From assembly GCA_964635575.1 (NCBI GenBank), contig CAZWNY010000036.1:1-18988 (forward strand): DNA of 18,988 nucleotides. Direction: 5' to 3'. Positions 1 to 7,419 of the stretch are shown piece after piece. Position 1 is the first letter of the stretch. Each line of letters opens with the position of its first letter. This DNA comes from GCA-2733415 sp964635575 (lineage in GTDB: Bacteria; Bacteroidota; Bacteroidia; Flavobacteriales; Flavobacteriaceae). The translations under genes were made by a program, and so were the position numbers. Below the pieces are notes generated by a model. It was not told the origin of the DNA. It saw only the letters and a list, made by a program, of their open reading frames with translations, and did no database searches.

Positions 1-1142
1 TTTCATATAAATTAAACGATTATTTTACCGATGGCGTTTTAGGCATGGAGTTTTTACAACCCTATACTTTACTAATGGCAGGTGTAATTTGTGTTATTGA
101 AATTATTTTAGGAGCGGCACTTATTTTTGGATTAAAGTCTAAATTAATAACCGTAGCAAATTTAGGAATGATGTTGTTTTTTACATTTTTAACGTTCTAC
201 TCAGCATACTTTAATAAAGTAACCGATTGCGGATGTTTTGGTGATGCATTAAAATTAAAACCTTGGGAAACCTTTTGGAAAGACGTAGTGTTATCATTCT
301 TTTCCATCATTTTATTTATGTATTATAAACAGATACTACCGAATAAAAAACAAGACGATTTTAAATACATGTTACCATCAATTATTTTAATTATATTATT
401 CTCAGTTGGTGTAATTGGTTGGTGGTTTCCCGTATTTTTTGCTACATTAGTGTATGCAATTATGTATATTGTAAAACGTTTTGACAATAACTCATGGCGT
501 TTGTTAAGCGTATCGGCAATAGCAACAGTATTGTTTATTTTTTATACACTAAACCATTTGCCAATACAAGATTTTAGACCGTATGCAATAACTAAAAACA
601 TACAAAAAGGTATGATTCCTGCACCAGATGCATTGCCTGAAATAACCGAATATATATGGACATTTGATGTAAACGGAAAAACGGTAACTAAAACTACTTT
701 TGGAGATTATCCTGAAGTAAAAGGAGGAGAAAATACAGGCGTAATCACAAAAATAATACGAGAAGCAGAAGAACCACCAATACACGATTTTACCATTGAA
801 AAAGGAGATGAAGATAACACCGAATTTATATTGTCTAAAGATAATGTACTAATGATTGTAGCTTATGACTTTAGTAAGTCGAGTGATGAAGGTTTTAAAA
901 AAATAAAAATAGTAACCGATAATGCTCTAAAAAAAGGATATACAGTTATTGGACTAACAGCAGAAAATACCGTAGCAATAACTGCTAAAATTAAAAAATA
1001 TAATTTAAACTTTTCGTTCTATTTTTGTGACGGAACTGCTTTAAAAACCATAATTAGAGCAAACCCAGGTATTTTAGAAATGGATAAAGCAACCATAAAA
1101 CAAAAACTACACTGGAATGATTTGGATAAGCTGGAGTTGTAA
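1..1142 (+). CDS. BT_3928-type DoxX/MauE-like membrane protein, 5' end cut by window edge
   Basis: The reading frame is open through the left edge: codons from position 3 give SYKLNDYFTDGVLG before the first in-window ATG at 45, and this looks like continuous family sequence, so that ATG is internal and the true start lies outside. The N-terminal half has about five hydrophobic segments. Between them is a DCGCFGD motif (Cys codons at 228 and 234), as in the MauE/DoxX-like group of Bacteroidota membrane proteins. The last ~110 residues look like a soluble thioredoxin-like domain with no CxxC, ending in a RANPGI stretch typical of these proteins. The role is unproven; the CGC pair and the fold suggest redox or thiol chemistry at the inner membrane, which is inference. 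The gene is co-directional with the permease downstream. Family assignment is fairly sure, function is not. Confidence 0.85.
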   Translation, partial: SYKLNDYFTDGVLGMEFLQPYTLLMAGVICVIEIILGAALIFGLKSKLITVANLGMMLFFTFLTFYSAYFNKVTDCGCFGDALKLKPWETFWKDVVLSFFSIILFMYYKQILPNKKQDDFKYMLPSIILIILFSVGVIGWWFPVFFATLVYAIMYIVKRFDNNSWRLLSVSAIATVLFIFYTLNHLPIQDFRPYAITKNIQKGMIPAPDALPEITEYIWTFDVNGKTVTKTTFGDYPEVKGGENTGVITKIIREAEEPPIHDFTIEKGDEDNTEFILSKDNVLMIVAYDFSKSSDEGFKKIKIVTDNALKKGYTVIGLTAENTVAITAKIKKYNLNFSFYFCDGTALKTIIRANPGILEMDKATIKQKLHWNDLDKLEL

Positions 1143-1240
1143 AAAATATGAACTGTAAATAAATTGTCTTTCAAACAGAAAATACAATCATAAAATATTT
1201 AACATATAAATTAGGATACGCACTATTAACTCTTTTTGGA

Positions 1241-2266
1241 GTGATAACGGTAATATTTTTCTTGTTTACCATTTTACCAGGGGATCCTGCAAAAATGATG
1301 TTGGGACAGAATGAAAATAGTGAGCAAGTTGCAATTATTAAAAAAAAATACGGTTTTGATAAACCCATAACTACGCAGTATTTATATTATATAAATGATT
1401 TATCGCCAATATCTTTTCATTCCAATAATGAAAATGATTATACACATTTAGAGGCACACCAATATCAAGCTAAAAAAATAATGACAATAAGTACTATAAA
1501 TGTAGTAATTAAAGTTCCGTATTTACGAGAGTCATTTACAAAAACAGGAAAATCTGTTGGGCAAATAATACGTGAAACTTTACCAAATACTGCTGTTTTA
1601 GCAATTACAGCAATATTAATAGCATTGTTGTTAGGTATTGTTTTAGGTGTGTTTTCAGCGTTGTACAAAGATACTTGGATAGATAAAACCATACAAATAC
1701 TAAGTATTTTAGGTATGAGCGTACCTTCTTTTTTTAGTGCTATCATTTTTGCTTGGTTATTTGGTTACGTATTGCATCGGTATACCAACTTAAATATGAC
1801 AGGTAATTTATATGAATTAGATGATTTTGGAGAAAATACTCGACTCCAATTAAAAAATTTAATATTACCTGCAATTGTTTTAGGCATACGTCCGTTAGCG
1901 GTAGTTATACAATTAATGCGAAATTCGTTATTAGAGGTTTTTAATAAAGATTACATTCGTACAGCACGTGCAAAAGGATTATCGGAATTAAATATTATAA
2001 AAAAACACGCTATAAAAAATGCCATGAATCCTGTTGTTACAGCAATATCTGGTTGGTTTGCTTCGTTGCTAGCAGGAGCAGTTTTTGTAGAATATATTTT
2101 TAATTGGAACGGTTTAGGTAAAGAAATTGTAGATGCACTTAATAATCTTGATTTACCTGTAATAATGGGCGCTGTAATTGTAATAGCTACTATGTTTGTA
2201 TTCATTAATATTCTAGTAGATATGGTGTATGCATGGTTAGATCCTCGTATAGATATGTACGAGTAA
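1241..2266 (+). CDS. DppB/OppB-like ABC transporter permease, start uncertain
   Basis: This is an inner-membrane permease of the binding-protein-dependent (peptide/nickel type) ABC transporter family. Visible marks are the N-terminal LPGDPAKMMLGQ stretch after TM1, an extracytoplasmic segment (about residues 45-105), and four to five later membrane segments. The cytoplasmic EAA-type loop is YIRTARAKGLSE near residues 239-250, where the ATPase docks. The C-terminus is LDPRI, as is usual. From GTG 1241 the length is 341 aa. Family-like sequence continues upstream in the same frame (IIKYLTYKLGYALLTLFG, codons 1187-1240), so this GTG would cut TM1 in half. No ATG, GTG or TTG lies in frame between the stop at 1160 and 1241. 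An ATG at 1148 is in frame but meets TAA after four codons. The real start may therefore be non-canonical (ATT 1163, ATC 1187) or hidden by a sequence error. No ATPase or binding protein lies in the window, so the substrate is unknown. Confidence 0.85.
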   Translation: MITVIFFLFTILPGDPAKMMLGQNENSEQVAIIKKKYGFDKPITTQYLYYINDLSPISFHSNNENDYTHLEAHQYQAKKIMTISTINVVIKVPYLRESFTKTGKSVGQIIRETLPNTAVLAITAILIALLLGIVLGVFSALYKDTWIDKTIQILSILGMSVPSFFSAIIFAWLFGYVLHRYTNLNMTGNLYELDDFGENTRLQLKNLILPAIVLGIRPLAVVIQLMRNSLLEVFNKDYIRTARAKGLSELNIIKKHAIKNAMNPVVTAISGWFASLLAGAVFVEYIFNWNGLGKEIVDALNNLDLPVIMGAVIVIATMFVFINILVDMVYAWLDPRIDMYE

Positions 2267-2281
2267 TTTTCGGTACATATA

Positions 2282-2316
2282 AAATCTAACAAGTTTTTAA
2301 AAAACCTGTTAGATTT
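2282..2316 (-). terminator. Hairpin between convergent genes, probable terminator
   Basis: Two 17-nt arms (2282-2298 and 2300-2316) are complementary except at one position. That position is a G.U wobble in minus-strand RNA but an A.C mismatch in plus-strand RNA, and the minus-strand copy is followed by TTTTATA. It therefore suits the DUF349 gene better, but it may stop the permease transcript as well. The inner A/T pairs probably open to form the loop. Confidence 0.65.
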
Positions 2317-2357
2317 AAAACGGATATGCGGATATTTAATTTTAAATCCGATTCTTT

Positions 2358-4394
2358 TTATTTATTGATGTCTTTCTCACTTGTTTGTGTTTCCGATTCT
2401 TCTTGTGCTTGCTTTTTTAAGATAGATTTTAGTTGCTGTAGTTTCTTTTTCCAAGCATCTAAATCTGATTTTTTACGACTAATTTTGGTATAAACATCCT
2501 TTACTAAAGGGTTGTCTTTTTTAGCATTTGCAAAAAACGAAAGGTTGTTTTCTAATTGTAAAACTACTGCTTTTTCTTCATCAATTTTACGTTTTATAAA
2601 TAACATTTCGCTATTTAAAGCACGTTCGTCACCTTCAAAAACACGTAATCGATTTTCGTATTTAATAGCTTCTACTTCACTTTTATCAATGTTTAATTGA
2701 TTAAATAAGTTATCTATAGCTTGATTAAATTTATCGTTTATCTCACGTTTATTATGAGGTACAAAGCCAATTGTTTTCCAATGTGCAATGTGTTTTTTAA
2801 TTTCGGTTAATTTTTCTTGATGTTCACCATTTAAGGTTATTATTTGTATTTTTTCTAAATATGCTTCTTTAGTAGTTAATGCTTCTAATTCAGCTGCATT
2901 CGCTTCATTTTTCTTGGTATGTATTCTGTCAAAATAATAATTACAAGATGCTTTAAATTTTTTCCATAGTTTATCGCTATCTTTTCGAGGTACATGACCA
3001 ACTTTACGCCAATCTGCTTGAATTTTTTTCATTAGTGGAGTAGTGGTAGAAAAATCATCATTATCCTTATTGTCTTCTGCAATTTGAATTAATGCTTGTT
3101 TTTTTGCGAAGTTTTCTAATTGTCCTTTTTTTAACCCTTTATAATATATGTTTTTTGTTTTATTAAAATCACGAACAGCACTTTTAAAATCGCTCCAAGT
3201 TTTTTCAGTAAGTTTGTAAGGCACTTTTCCTTCGTTAAAAAACAGTTCTCTTAATGCTTCAATATCTTTAATTTTACTTTGCCAATCTTTATGCTCGTTA
3301 GATGTGTTTTCTGTGATTTCTTTTATTTTATCAATAATAGCATTTTTATTGCTTAGGTTTAGTTCATAAACTTTATCTGTTTCTGTAAAAAAATCTTGTC
3401 TTTTTTTATGAATAATTTTAGTAGCCGCACTAAATTGATTCCAAATTCCCTCTCTAAACTCTTTGGCAACAGGTCCAATTTCTTCTTTCCAGAGTTTATG
3501 TAAGTTTTGTAATTCTCTAAATGCTTTATTAATATTGTTTTCTTCGGTAAGTTCTTGTGCTTTTGCTACAATTTTTTGTTTTTCTTCAAGGTTATGTTTA
3601 AAATCGAGGTTTCTAAAATCTCTATCTAAATGTAAATAATCATAAAAACGCTCTACATGATGATGGTAAGTGTTCCAAACTGTATTGTATCTGTCACGTG
3701 GTATAGCTCCTGCATCTCGCCATTCTGCTTGTAAACCTTTAAACTCATTATATGCGGAATTTATATTGTTGGAGTTTTCTATTAATGCTTTTATTTTATC
3801 AATAATAGTATTACGAACCTCTAAATTGCTCTTTAAGTTTTGTTCTAAACCTTTGTAGTATTTATTTCTTTTTGAGCGAAACTCTGCATACGAATTTTTA
3901 AAATTATTTTGAGTAGTGGAGTGATATCTAAAGTCTATAATATTACCGCCTTCTGCTAAAAATTCTTCTTTTTTTGTATCTATAAATTCAGAAAACTTAG
4001 CATCAAATTCAGTTTTAATTAAATTGACTTGTTTGTTTATTGTTTGTACCGGATTATTTTTTAATAAGATCGATAATTCTTCAACTAAATTATCCATATC
4101 CATAGTATGGTAGTTTTTTTCTTCTATTTCATGTCTAACAGCATTTTCTTGATCCTCGGCATCTTCAGCATTTTCATCTTCAATTTCTTGCAATGCTTTG
4201 TCTGGGATTGTCGTTGTTTCCTGCTTGTTATCGATAGTTTTTTCCGCACTTTCCGTATTTTTTCCTTCAATTTCTTGTGATGTTTCATCAGGAGTTGTTG
4301 TTATTTTTTCAGTACGTACTACGTTATTATCGGTGTTAACGGTAGTGTTTTCAATTGTTCCTTCTGCTTCTTGCAGGTTATCTTGTTCAGACAT
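2358..4394 (-). CDS. DUF349 repeat protein, acidic N-terminus
   Basis: This is a 678-aa soluble protein built from DUF349 repeats, each recognisable by a W-x-x-x-G-x-(I/V)-P-type core. Clear copies lie near residues 222-254 (AEWRDAGAIPR), 297-332 (LWKEEIGPVAK), 390-420 (NEGKVPYKL), 459-490 (ADWRKVGHVPR) and 537-568 (AHWKTIGFVPH). A degenerate copy lies near 145-193. The C-terminal ~90 residues are charged and probably coiled coil. The first ~95 residues are Glu/Thr-rich, look disordered, and contain a short internal duplication. The molecular function of DUF349 in Bacteroidota is not established. I start it at ATG 4394 (MSEQDNLQEA, as in flavobacterial relatives) and not at the in-frame ATG 4466, which adds a hydrophobic stretch and lies upstream of a possible promoter. 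It follows aroE by 80 nt and is the last gene of the minus-strand run. Confidence 0.88.
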   Translation of the reverse strand: MSEQDNLQEAEGTIENTTVNTDNNVVRTEKITTTPDETSQEIEGKNTESAEKTIDNKQETTTIPDKALQEIEDENAEDAEDQENAVRHEIEEKNYHTMDMDNLVEELSILLKNNPVQTINKQVNLIKTEFDAKFSEFIDTKKEEFLAEGGNIIDFRYHSTTQNNFKNSYAEFRSKRNKYYKGLEQNLKSNLEVRNTIIDKIKALIENSNNINSAYNEFKGLQAEWRDAGAIPRDRYNTVWNTYHHHVERFYDYLHLDRDFRNLDFKHNLEEKQKIVAKAQELTEENNINKAFRELQNLHKLWKEEIGPVAKEFREGIWNQFSAATKIIHKKRQDFFTETDKVYELNLSNKNAIIDKIKEITENTSNEHKDWQSKIKDIEALRELFFNEGKVPYKLTEKTWSDFKSAVRDFNKTKNIYYKGLKKGQLENFAKKQALIQIAEDNKDNDDFSTTTPLMKKIQADWRKVGHVPRKDSDKLWKKFKASCNYYFDRIHTKKNEANAAELEALTTKEAYLEKIQIITLNGEHQEKLTEIKKHIAHWKTIGFVPHNKREINDKFNQAIDNLFNQLNIDKSEVEAIKYENRLRVFEGDERALNSEMLFIKRKIDEEKAVVLQLENNLSFFANAKKDNPLVKDVYTKISRKKSDLDAWKKKLQQLKSILKKQAQEESETQTSEKDINK

Positions 4395-4433
4395 CGTAAA
4401 CTTAGGTTTAGAGTTATCAAAAATTTTCAGTGG

Positions 4434-4466
4434 GAAAGATAGTAAAAACAGACACGAATTAAACAA
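4434..4466 (-). promoter_or_regulatory. Possible promoter of the DUF349 gene
   Basis: On the minus strand, TATCTTTC (4441-4434) differs from TAnnTTTG by its last base, and TTG (4466-4464) lies 22 nt upstream. It would start transcription near 4427, about 30 nt before ATG 4394. It overlaps the gap after aroE, so read-through from the operon remains possible. Confidence 0.4.
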
Positions 4467-4474
4467 AAAAAATA

Positions 4475-5209
4475 CTATTTATTCCAAATTTCCCAAGATT
4501 TTTCTGCTTGAAGTATTAGCATTCGGTTTCCATTACTAGTTTTTGACCCTTTTTCGACTCCTTTTTTTAAAAATAAAGTGGTGGTTGGGTTGTAAATTAA
4601 ATCATATAATATATGCTGATCTGTAAGTGCGTTATACGGAATATCAGGACAAGTATTTATATTCGGATGTGTCCCTAAAGGTGTGCAGTTTATTATAAGT
4701 TGATGTTGTCTTATCATTTCAGTAGTTAGTGAGGAATAATTGCATAAACCTTCCGTGTTTCGAGAAATAAATTGATACGAAATATGCATTTTTTTTAAGC
4801 TGTATGCTATTGCTTTTGATGCGCCACCAGTACCTAAGATAAGGGCTTTTTTATGATGCTTTTTTAATAGTGGTTGTATTGCTTTTTTAAATCCGTATGC
4901 ATCCGTATTATAGCCTTTTAATTTTCCTTTTTTTGTAATTTTAATGGTGTTTACAGCTCCTATTTTCTGCGCTTTTTTGCTTATTTTATCTAAATAAGGA
5001 ATAATAACTTCTTTATAAGGTATGGTTACATTAAGGCCTTTTAAATTTGGTGTTTTTTTTAGTACGGATAAGAAATTTTCAAGAGTATGAACGTCAAAAT
5101 TTACATATTCAACGTTTTTAAGATGTTCATTTTTAAATTTTTCAGTAAAATAAGTTTTTGAAAATGAATATTCAATGTTTTTACCAAGTAAACCGTATTT
5201 TTTTTTCAT
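4475..5209 (-). CDS. aroE: Shikimate dehydrogenase
   Basis: Shikimate 5-dehydrogenase reduces 3-dehydroshikimate to shikimate with NADPH, in the chorismate/aromatic amino acid pathway in the cytoplasm. Substrate-site motifs are in order: YSFSKTYF (S15, S17), NVTIPYKE (N60, catalytic K66), GAVNTI (84-89) and GYNTDAYGF (D103). These match the K65/D102 pair of E. coli AroE. The Rossmann glycine loop is LGTGGASKA (125-133). NCTPLGTHPN, YDLIYNP and the final NGNRMLILQAEKSW (Q234) complete the set. At 244 aa it is shorter than E. coli AroE (272 aa) but has all motifs. Its ATG is 6 nt after the stop of DUF368 copy B, so the two are very probably co-transcribed. Confidence 0.96.
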   Translation of the reverse strand: MKKKYGLLGKNIEYSFSKTYFTEKFKNEHLKNVEYVNFDVHTLENFLSVLKKTPNLKGLNVTIPYKEVIIPYLDKISKKAQKIGAVNTIKITKKGKLKGYNTDAYGFKKAIQPLLKKHHKKALILGTGGASKAIAYSLKKMHISYQFISRNTEGLCNYSSLTTEMIRQHQLIINCTPLGTHPNINTCPDIPYNALTDQHILYDLIYNPTTTLFLKKGVEKGSKTSNGNRMLILQAEKSWEIWNK

Positions 5210-5215
5210 TGTAAA

Positions 5216-6241
5216 TTATACTTTTAATGTTGTTTTTTTAGCTCTGTTTCCTTGCCGTTCTAAAACAAGAATAATACTTAAGCCCAATACAATATAACCG
5301 ATTGCAATTAAAGTTTCGGTAGTTAATTCAGGAATGTACCTTTGGTATGCTGTAATAATTTTATTTTGATTGTTGTTTGTTATAAAACTTCCATTTGTTG
5401 CAGTTTTATACAATGTAATTTTCCATGGCCAAACAATACCTAATGAGCCTATAATAAAACCCGTTATTGTACCAATAGTTGCTAATTTATAATGTTGTAA
5501 TAAATAGTTAATAACATGGGAAAAACTGACCATACCAACAACAGAACCTGTTGTAAAAAAAGCTAAAACTTTTAATAAACGAATGCGTTTTGGATGGTGT
5601 ATAAAATTGAAGTTGCCAGTTATAATATCAGTAAATGTGTCATACAAAGCGTTTACGGAATCTACTAAAAGCAATACATAGTTGCCTATAATTATTAAAA
5701 TAAATGAACCTGACAAACCAGGTAATGTCATTCCTGAAACACTAATAATGCCGCAAAAGAAAACAAAAAATAGATGATCGTTTTCTACGGAAGGACGCAT
5801 AAAACTAATGTACATACCAATTGCAGTTCCTATTAATATGAAAACAATAGCTTGTTTTTTCCAATTTTTAAATCGTTTGGTAATGGCGTAAATAGAACCT
5901 AAAATCATTCCGAAAAAAGCACTCCAAACATATAGTTGATATTGATTTATTAAATAATCTAACAATTTAGAAACAGAAAAAAAACTAATAATCATTCCTG
6001 TAATAATTGCAATTAAAAACGCACCATTAATGTGCTTAAAAACAGCTGAAAATTTCCCTTTTAAAAGTAATTTTAAAGCGAATCCATTTATGCGTTGTAA
6101 AGAGTAAATAAACTCCTGATAAAACCCACCAACTAATGCAACAACTCCTCCAGAAACCCCAGGAACTTTATTAGCTGTACCCATTGCTAATCCTTTTAAG
6201 ATTAACATAAAATAATCTTTATGATTGCGGGATACTTGCAT
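5216..6241 (-). CDS. DUF368 membrane protein, PopT-type polyprenyl-phosphate translocase, copy B
   Basis: This is a 341-aa polytopic inner-membrane protein of the DUF368 family. Members of that family (PopT) were shown in other bacteria to act in recycling undecaprenyl phosphate across the membrane for wall and surface-polysaccharide synthesis. The N-terminal signature PGVSGG lies at residues 27-32 and its half-repeat counterpart LPGLSGSF in the second half, each followed by a hydrophobic helix; about eight or nine membrane segments are apparent. It is a paralogue of the gene just upstream (copy A), separated by 4 nt. In this copy the run before PGVSGG is GTANKV, where copy A has GAADAV, so an acidic residue is replaced by Asn and a Lys is gained. 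The basic C-terminal tail is cytoplasmic by inference. Transporter function is inferred from the family only. Confidence 0.92.
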   Translation of the reverse strand: MQVSRNHKDYFMLILKGLAMGTANKVPGVSGGVVALVGGFYQEFIYSLQRINGFALKLLLKGKFSAVFKHINGAFLIAIITGMIISFFSVSKLLDYLINQYQLYVWSAFFGMILGSIYAITKRFKNWKKQAIVFILIGTAIGMYISFMRPSVENDHLFFVFFCGIISVSGMTLPGLSGSFILIIIGNYVLLLVDSVNALYDTFTDIITGNFNFIHHPKRIRLLKVLAFFTTGSVVGMVSFSHVINYLLQHYKLATIGTITGFIIGSLGIVWPWKITLYKTATNGSFITNNNQNKIITAYQRYIPELTTETLIAIGYIVLGLSIILVLERQGNRAKKTTLKV

Positions 6242-6245
6242 AATT

Positions 6246-7187
6246 TTAGTTGTTTAACGCTTTTTTAGTTCCTATTTTTTCTAAAATAAAGAGGGTTAAA
6301 AACCCAATAACCATTAAAATAATAGCCAATGTTAGTTGCGAGTTAGTTTGGTATAAATTTTCAAAAGTAGCAGGGTAAATAGGTTGTTGTAAAACAGAAA
6401 CGGTAATTCCTTTGTTGTTAATGCTAGTGATTAACACTTCTTTCCAAGGCCAAATTACAGGTAAAGAACCTATAATGAAACCAGTTAAAATGGCTAAGGT
6501 TGAATTTTTATAATTTGTAAACAACCATTTTAGTACTTTGCTAAAACTTAATAATCCAATTACAGCACCTGCTAAAAAGATACTAATTTTCTTAATATTA
6601 AAATCATAAAAAGCATTGCTTAATGCATTGTAAGCGCCTAATAATATTAAAATAAACGCACCTGAAATGCCAGGTAAAATCATAGCGCAAATAGCAATAG
6701 CTGCCGATATAAATAAAAAGACATCACTATCATTATTAGATAAAGGTGGAAGCGTAGTAATATAATAGGCAATAAAAACACCAATAAGTAATGTAAAAAT
6801 GATTTTAAAATTCCATTTTTTTATTTGCTTAGCCACAAATAAAATACTTGCAACAACTAATCCTAAAAAGAAAGACCATATTAAAATAGGATGGTGCTCC
6901 AACACATATTTTGCCAATCGCATAAACGACACATAACTAATAAGAACACCAATAAAAAGTGAACTTAAAAAGTTGCCATTTATTTGTTTCCAAACTGCTT
7001 TAATTCCGTTGTTTTTAAAAGTTTTTATTAAACTAAAATTAATTTGATTTATAGCGGATATTAACTCTTCATAAATTCCAGAAATAAATGCAATTGTGCC
7101 TCCTGAAACACCTGGAACAGCATCTGCAGCTCCCATAGCCATGCCTTTTAAAGTAATTACTAAATATTTTTTTAAATTACGTGGCAT
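6246..7187 (-). CDS. DUF368 membrane protein, PopT-type polyprenyl-phosphate translocase, copy A
   Basis: This is a 313-aa inner-membrane protein of the DUF368 (PopT) family, probably translocating polyprenyl phosphate carriers back to the cytoplasmic face. The N-terminal signature is GMAMGAADAVPGVSGGT (residues 15-31), with the second-half counterpart ILPGISGAFILILLG, consistent with an inverted-repeat membrane architecture. It also has IWSFFLGLV and ITGFIIGSL-like segments that copy B shares almost word for word, which shows the two arose by duplication. It is the first gene of the run DUF368-DUF368-aroE-DUF349 and has a consensus -7 box about 60 nt upstream. Start: ATG 7187, directly before a basic Arg/Lys segment. 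The family call is firm; the substrate is inferred. Confidence 0.93.
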   Translation of the reverse strand: MPRNLKKYLVITLKGMAMGAADAVPGVSGGTIAFISGIYEELISAINQINFSLIKTFKNNGIKAVWKQINGNFLSSLFIGVLISYVSFMRLAKYVLEHHPILIWSFFLGLVVASILFVAKQIKKWNFKIIFTLLIGVFIAYYITTLPPLSNNDSDVFLFISAAIAICAMILPGISGAFILILLGAYNALSNAFYDFNIKKISIFLAGAVIGLLSFSKVLKWLFTNYKNSTLAILTGFIIGSLPVIWPWKEVLITSINNKGITVSVLQQPIYPATFENLYQTNSQLTLAIILMVIGFLTLFILEKIGTKKALNN

Positions 7188-7399
7188 ATTTTATGTAGTT
7201 AATTTTTAGAAGGGCTATTATTATTATTTACTTGCTTAATTTGTTCAAAGGTAGTATTTTGTTTTTGAAATTGGCTGGCTTTATTTTAAATTATAGTTAT
7301 CATTTAATTTACGTTTATTTATTATTTAAAAAATGATAAATCTTGCCTTTTAATGATTGTTTTTAAACCTAAAAAAAGGGTCAAACTAAAATTTTATTA
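7188..7399. other. Non-coding gap between the outer-membrane-protein gene and the DUF368 gene
   Basis: This A+T-rich stretch holds the -7 box at 7246-7253 and no open frame that resembles a protein. Nothing else was recognised between the box and the hairpin at 7400. Confidence 0.6.
7246..7253 (-). promoter_or_regulatory. -7 promoter box for the DUF368-aroE run
   Basis: The minus strand reads TACCTTTG, a perfect TAnnTTTG box of the Bacteroidota primary sigma factor. The predicted start is near 7240, giving a ~50-nt leader before ATG 7187. I see no good TTG at the expected distance upstream, so only the -7 element is marked. Confidence 0.6.
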
Positions 7400-7418
7400 A
7401 AACGATATTTTCTCGTTT
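7400..7418 (-). terminator. Short hairpin after the outer-membrane-protein gene, possible terminator
   Basis: Six-bp arms AAACGA (7400-7405) and TCGTTT (7413-7418) with a 7-nt loop sit directly after the stop codon at 7420-7422. On the minus strand the hairpin is followed by a T/A-rich run (TTTTAATAAAATTTT, counting the T's of the arm). The stem is short, so this is a modest call. Confidence 0.45.
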
Positions 7419-7419
7419 A

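Noticed and set aside
1951..2292. Antisense open frame of 113 codons over the permease 3' end
   Set aside because: The sense strand carries the conserved EAA loop and LDPRI end; the antisense product shows no family feature.
4395..4466. Longer start of the DUF349 protein at ATG 4466
   Set aside because: It adds a hydrophobic stretch not expected in this soluble family and overlaps a possible promoter; MSEQDN at 4394 fits relatives.
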